From NCBI GenBank assembly GCA_902475865.1, contig CABSBK010000095.1, positions 1 to 5,325 on the forward strand: DNA of 5,325 nt. Reading direction: 5' to 3'. The notes under the pieces were generated by a model, which saw nothing but the letters and a program-made list of their open reading frames with translations, made no database searches and was not told where the DNA came from. Of this stretch, positions 3,944 to 5,325 are shown in pieces. The stretch comes from an uncultured Collinsella sp. Lineage in GTDB: Bacteria > Actinomycetota > Coriobacteriia > Coriobacteriales > Coriobacteriaceae. The translations under genes and the position numbers were made by a program. Numbering within the stretch: position 1 is the first letter of the stretch; the number at the start of each line of letters is the position of its first letter.

Positions 3944-5325
3944 GACGCTTACCTCCCTTCGCATTCGCCTTGCGACGAATGTGCATCCAGGCCGCAGCAG
4001 CGCAAAGCACCGCCGCGCCGGCAAGGTACGTCAGAGTGACGCCCGACATACCAGAAAGGGGCAAAGAGGTGGAGTAGGTGTTGGTGAAGGTGGGGGTGGA
4101 GGTGGGGGTGGGGGCGGGGGCGGAGGTGTCGATGAACGTCTTTGCTTCGGCACCGTCGTCTGCTATCCAATTGTTTTTGGAGTCAACGTATCCCTTCATG
4201 TAGGTCACCTTATAGTTGATGGTTCCATTGGTGACGCTCGTTAGATCAACCTCGAACCTATAGACCGAATGATCAAACTTGTAATGCGGATATTTCTCGC
4301 TTTCGTCCTTCTCGCACACGTAATAATAATACGGGAAGTCCTTGGGAGCGCTACGGCCCGTGGAGTCCGCGCCCTTGGTGGGGTCGTCAAGCGTGTAACT
4401 AATATTTTCGAATTCCCGGATCTGAGAGCTGGGGCCATTGGCCTGAGTCTCTACCTCTTGAGCGTTTTCGAACTTCGGATTGTCTGCGAGCCGGAGCGTA
4501 AACTCCTTCATCTCGCCACCCTCAACGACCTTAGTCGCCTTAGGAATCCAGGAAAAACTGGAGGTATACGTGTTGGTAAAGGTCTTTGATCCATCGGAGT
4601 TGGCAATCGAATAATAGCCTTGGCCGTCATCTTTCAGAGCGCCCAGCGAATCAGTTGAATCTCCGGAGTGTTTAATCACCCTCGCGTTTGTAAGCGTGTA
4701 GTTATGAACACTGATTTCTTTAGTCTTGCTCTCGTCATTCAGCGTCGGAACAGACATAAGTACAGTCACGTTATCCTTGAGCGTTCCCACAATCTCATAC
4801 ACAGCAGGGTCGTACTTGATGTAGGGATCATTACCAGCATCTTCAACCAGGTAGTATGTAATCTCGCCAGCCGAACTGCTCGGAGCAGACTGCTCACCCA
4901 GGTTAAACGTGATGTTGCCGCTTGCATCATTTTTTGCTTTTCCCACCTCAACGCAAGCGCCGCGATCGAATGTCCCATTAGCGAAAGGATTTTGCTTATC
5001 CTTGCGGTAGACCCTAAAGGTGAACTCCTTGAGTGGTTTGTTCTCACCAGTCTGCGAATCAATTAGCTCCTTGGTCGCCTTAATGCTTGGGTAGACATAC
5101 GCGTCCGTTGGCTGACCCAAGTACAGGTCACCATTCGACATGATGCCGCCACCATGGTCCCAGGAATAGTTGCCCGTGATGAAAGTTGTCGCTTCATTCT
5201 GCGCTTGATTCCGCGCATTAATCGCCGCCTCATCCTCGGCCATAACACCCGAAGTCAGGCCGATGCTATTTTTTACCCCAACAGCACCGTTGGCGGGGAT
5301 GTTGATAGCTTTTTCAAGTTCGATG
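3936..5325 (-). CDS. Large LPLSG-anchored surface protein with two FctA-type isopeptide domains, 3' part (likely pilus tip adhesin)
   Basis: The frame is open to the window edge (first whole codon at 5324), so the start is outside; 462 residues are visible and an internal ATG at 5243 is not the start. Numbering from the first visible codon: residues 1-75 include a Gly-rich HGGGIMSNGDLYLG stretch like the end of a beta-helix adhesin region. Residues 78-253 and 255-417 are two FctA/Spy0128-like domains, each with an N-terminal Lys (ATKEL K85; PKATK K262 or K265), a mid-domain Glu (YYLVED E161; YVCEKD E338) and a closing FTNTY Asn (N251, N415), the layout of intramolecular Lys-Asn isopeptide bonds. 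A Pro/Thr spacer (401-412) precedes the last FTNTY. The sorting signal LPLSG (421-425) is followed by a hydrophobic span and a basic tail ending KGGKRRE. The tip/adhesin role is inferred from size, FctA repeats and position ahead of two pilins. Surface attachment is well supported; the ligand is unknown. Confidence 0.88.
   Translation of the reverse strand, partial: IELEKAINIPANGAVGVKNSIGLTSGVMAEDEAAINARNQAQNEATTFITGNYSWDHGGGIMSNGDLYLGQPTDAYVYPSIKATKELIDSQTGENKPLKEFTFRVYRKDKQNPFANGTFDRGACVEVGKAKNDASGNITFNLGEQSAPSSSAGEITYYLVEDAGNDPYIKYDPAVYEIVGTLKDNVTVLMSVPTLNDESKTKEISVHNYTLTNARVIKHSGDSTDSLGALKDDGQGYYSIANSDGSKTFTNTYTSSFSWIPKATKVVEGGEMKEFTLRLADNPKFENAQEVETQANGPSSQIREFENISYTLDDPTKGADSTGRSAPKDFPYYYYVCEKDESEKYPHYKFDHSVYRFEVDLTSVTNGTINYKVTYMKGYVDSKNNWIADDGAEAKTFIDTSAPAPTPTSTPTFTNTYSTSLPLSGMSGVTLTYLAGAAVLCAAAAWMHIRRKANAKGGKRRE
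3951..3958 (-). promoter_or_regulatory. Ribosome binding site of the MPSTG pilin gene
   Basis: AGGGAGGT on the minus strand ends seven bases before the GTG at 3943. It is the strongest Shine-Dalgarno match in the locus and lies inside the last codons (Lys-Gly-Gly-Lys) of the upstream adhesin gene. It decides the GTG start over the upstream in-frame start at 4024, which would place 27 non-signal residues before the signal peptide. Confidence 0.85.
4079..4131. repeat. Low-complexity CCCACC-type repeat in the Pro/Thr spacer; G-quadruplex motif on the plus strand
   Basis: On the plus strand four runs of exactly five G lie at 4092-4096, 4104-4108, 4110-4114 and 4116-4120, separated by loops of 7, 1 and 1 bases, a textbook G-quadruplex pattern. 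On the coding (minus) strand this is a C-rich tract built from six-base CCCACC/CCCGCC-like units encoding alternating Pro and Thr/Ala. Six-base units keep the frame, so gain or loss would only change spacer length. The G-rich strand is the template strand for gene A. Confidence 0.75.

Noticed and set aside
3944..4024. Longer N-terminus of the MPSTG pilin from an upstream start at 4024
   Set aside because: It lies inside the adhesin gene without its own ribosome binding site; GTG 3943 has AGGGAGGT at ideal distance and begins the signal peptide.
2282..4039. Long plus-strand open frame (585 codons) opposite the MPSTG pilin
   Set aside because: It is the mirror of a very GC-rich gene, full of Arg, Gly and His, without signal peptide or recognisable domain. 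The minus-strand protein has clear pilin features.
1..5325. CRISPR array, tRNA, rRNA, insertion sequence or phage genes
   Set aside because: No regularly spaced direct repeats, no tRNA-like cloverleaf motif, no transposase or integrase frame and no terminal repeats were seen.

Overview
The window carries the 3' part of a sortase-dependent pilus (fimbria) locus of a Gram-positive bacterium, read entirely on the minus strand. The composition (moderate to high GC), SpaA/FimA-type pilins with LPLTG-like sorting signals, and a large FctA-type adhesin ahead of them suggest an actinobacterium, most likely of the Coriobacteriia (Collinsella-like). That placement is inference from style of sequence, not from a marker gene.

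Layout in transcription order, right to left. (A) 5325-3936: the 3' end of a large surface protein whose start lies outside the window. It has a Gly-rich beta-helix-like remnant, two FctA/Spy0128-type isopeptide domains, a Pro/Thr spacer and an LPLSG sorting signal. (B) 3943-2273: a complete 556-residue SpaA/FimA-type pilin, very GC-rich, ending in an MPSTG signal; it overlaps A by 8 bases and has a strong ribosome binding site. (C) 2164-451: a second SpaA/FimA-type pilin, a diverged paralogue of B with much lower GC. Its main frame stops at 626. The missing last strand, LPLTG signal, membrane segment and tail lie intact one frame over (630-451), so the gene is broken by a single-base frameshift or, less likely, recoded. 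(D) 450-1: no convincing gene. It holds several strong inverted repeats, a likely minus-strand terminator for the pilin operon, and a compact plus-strand unit (TACAAT box, nested stems, intrinsic terminator) that could be a roughly 100-nt small RNA or attenuated leader.

Expected cooperation, from known Gram-positive pili: a class C sortase would polymerise pilins through a pilin-motif lysine, with one protein at the tip (A is the best candidate), one as shaft (C, if intact) and one as minor or base pilin (B). No sortase is visible here; it must lie elsewhere. A and C share one subtype of sorting signal and B has another, which hints that B is handled differently, for example attached to the wall by a housekeeping sortase. 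As written, the frameshift in C would remove the strand that closes its last isopeptide domain as well as its sorting signal, so this allele should not give a normal shaft unless the frame is restored.
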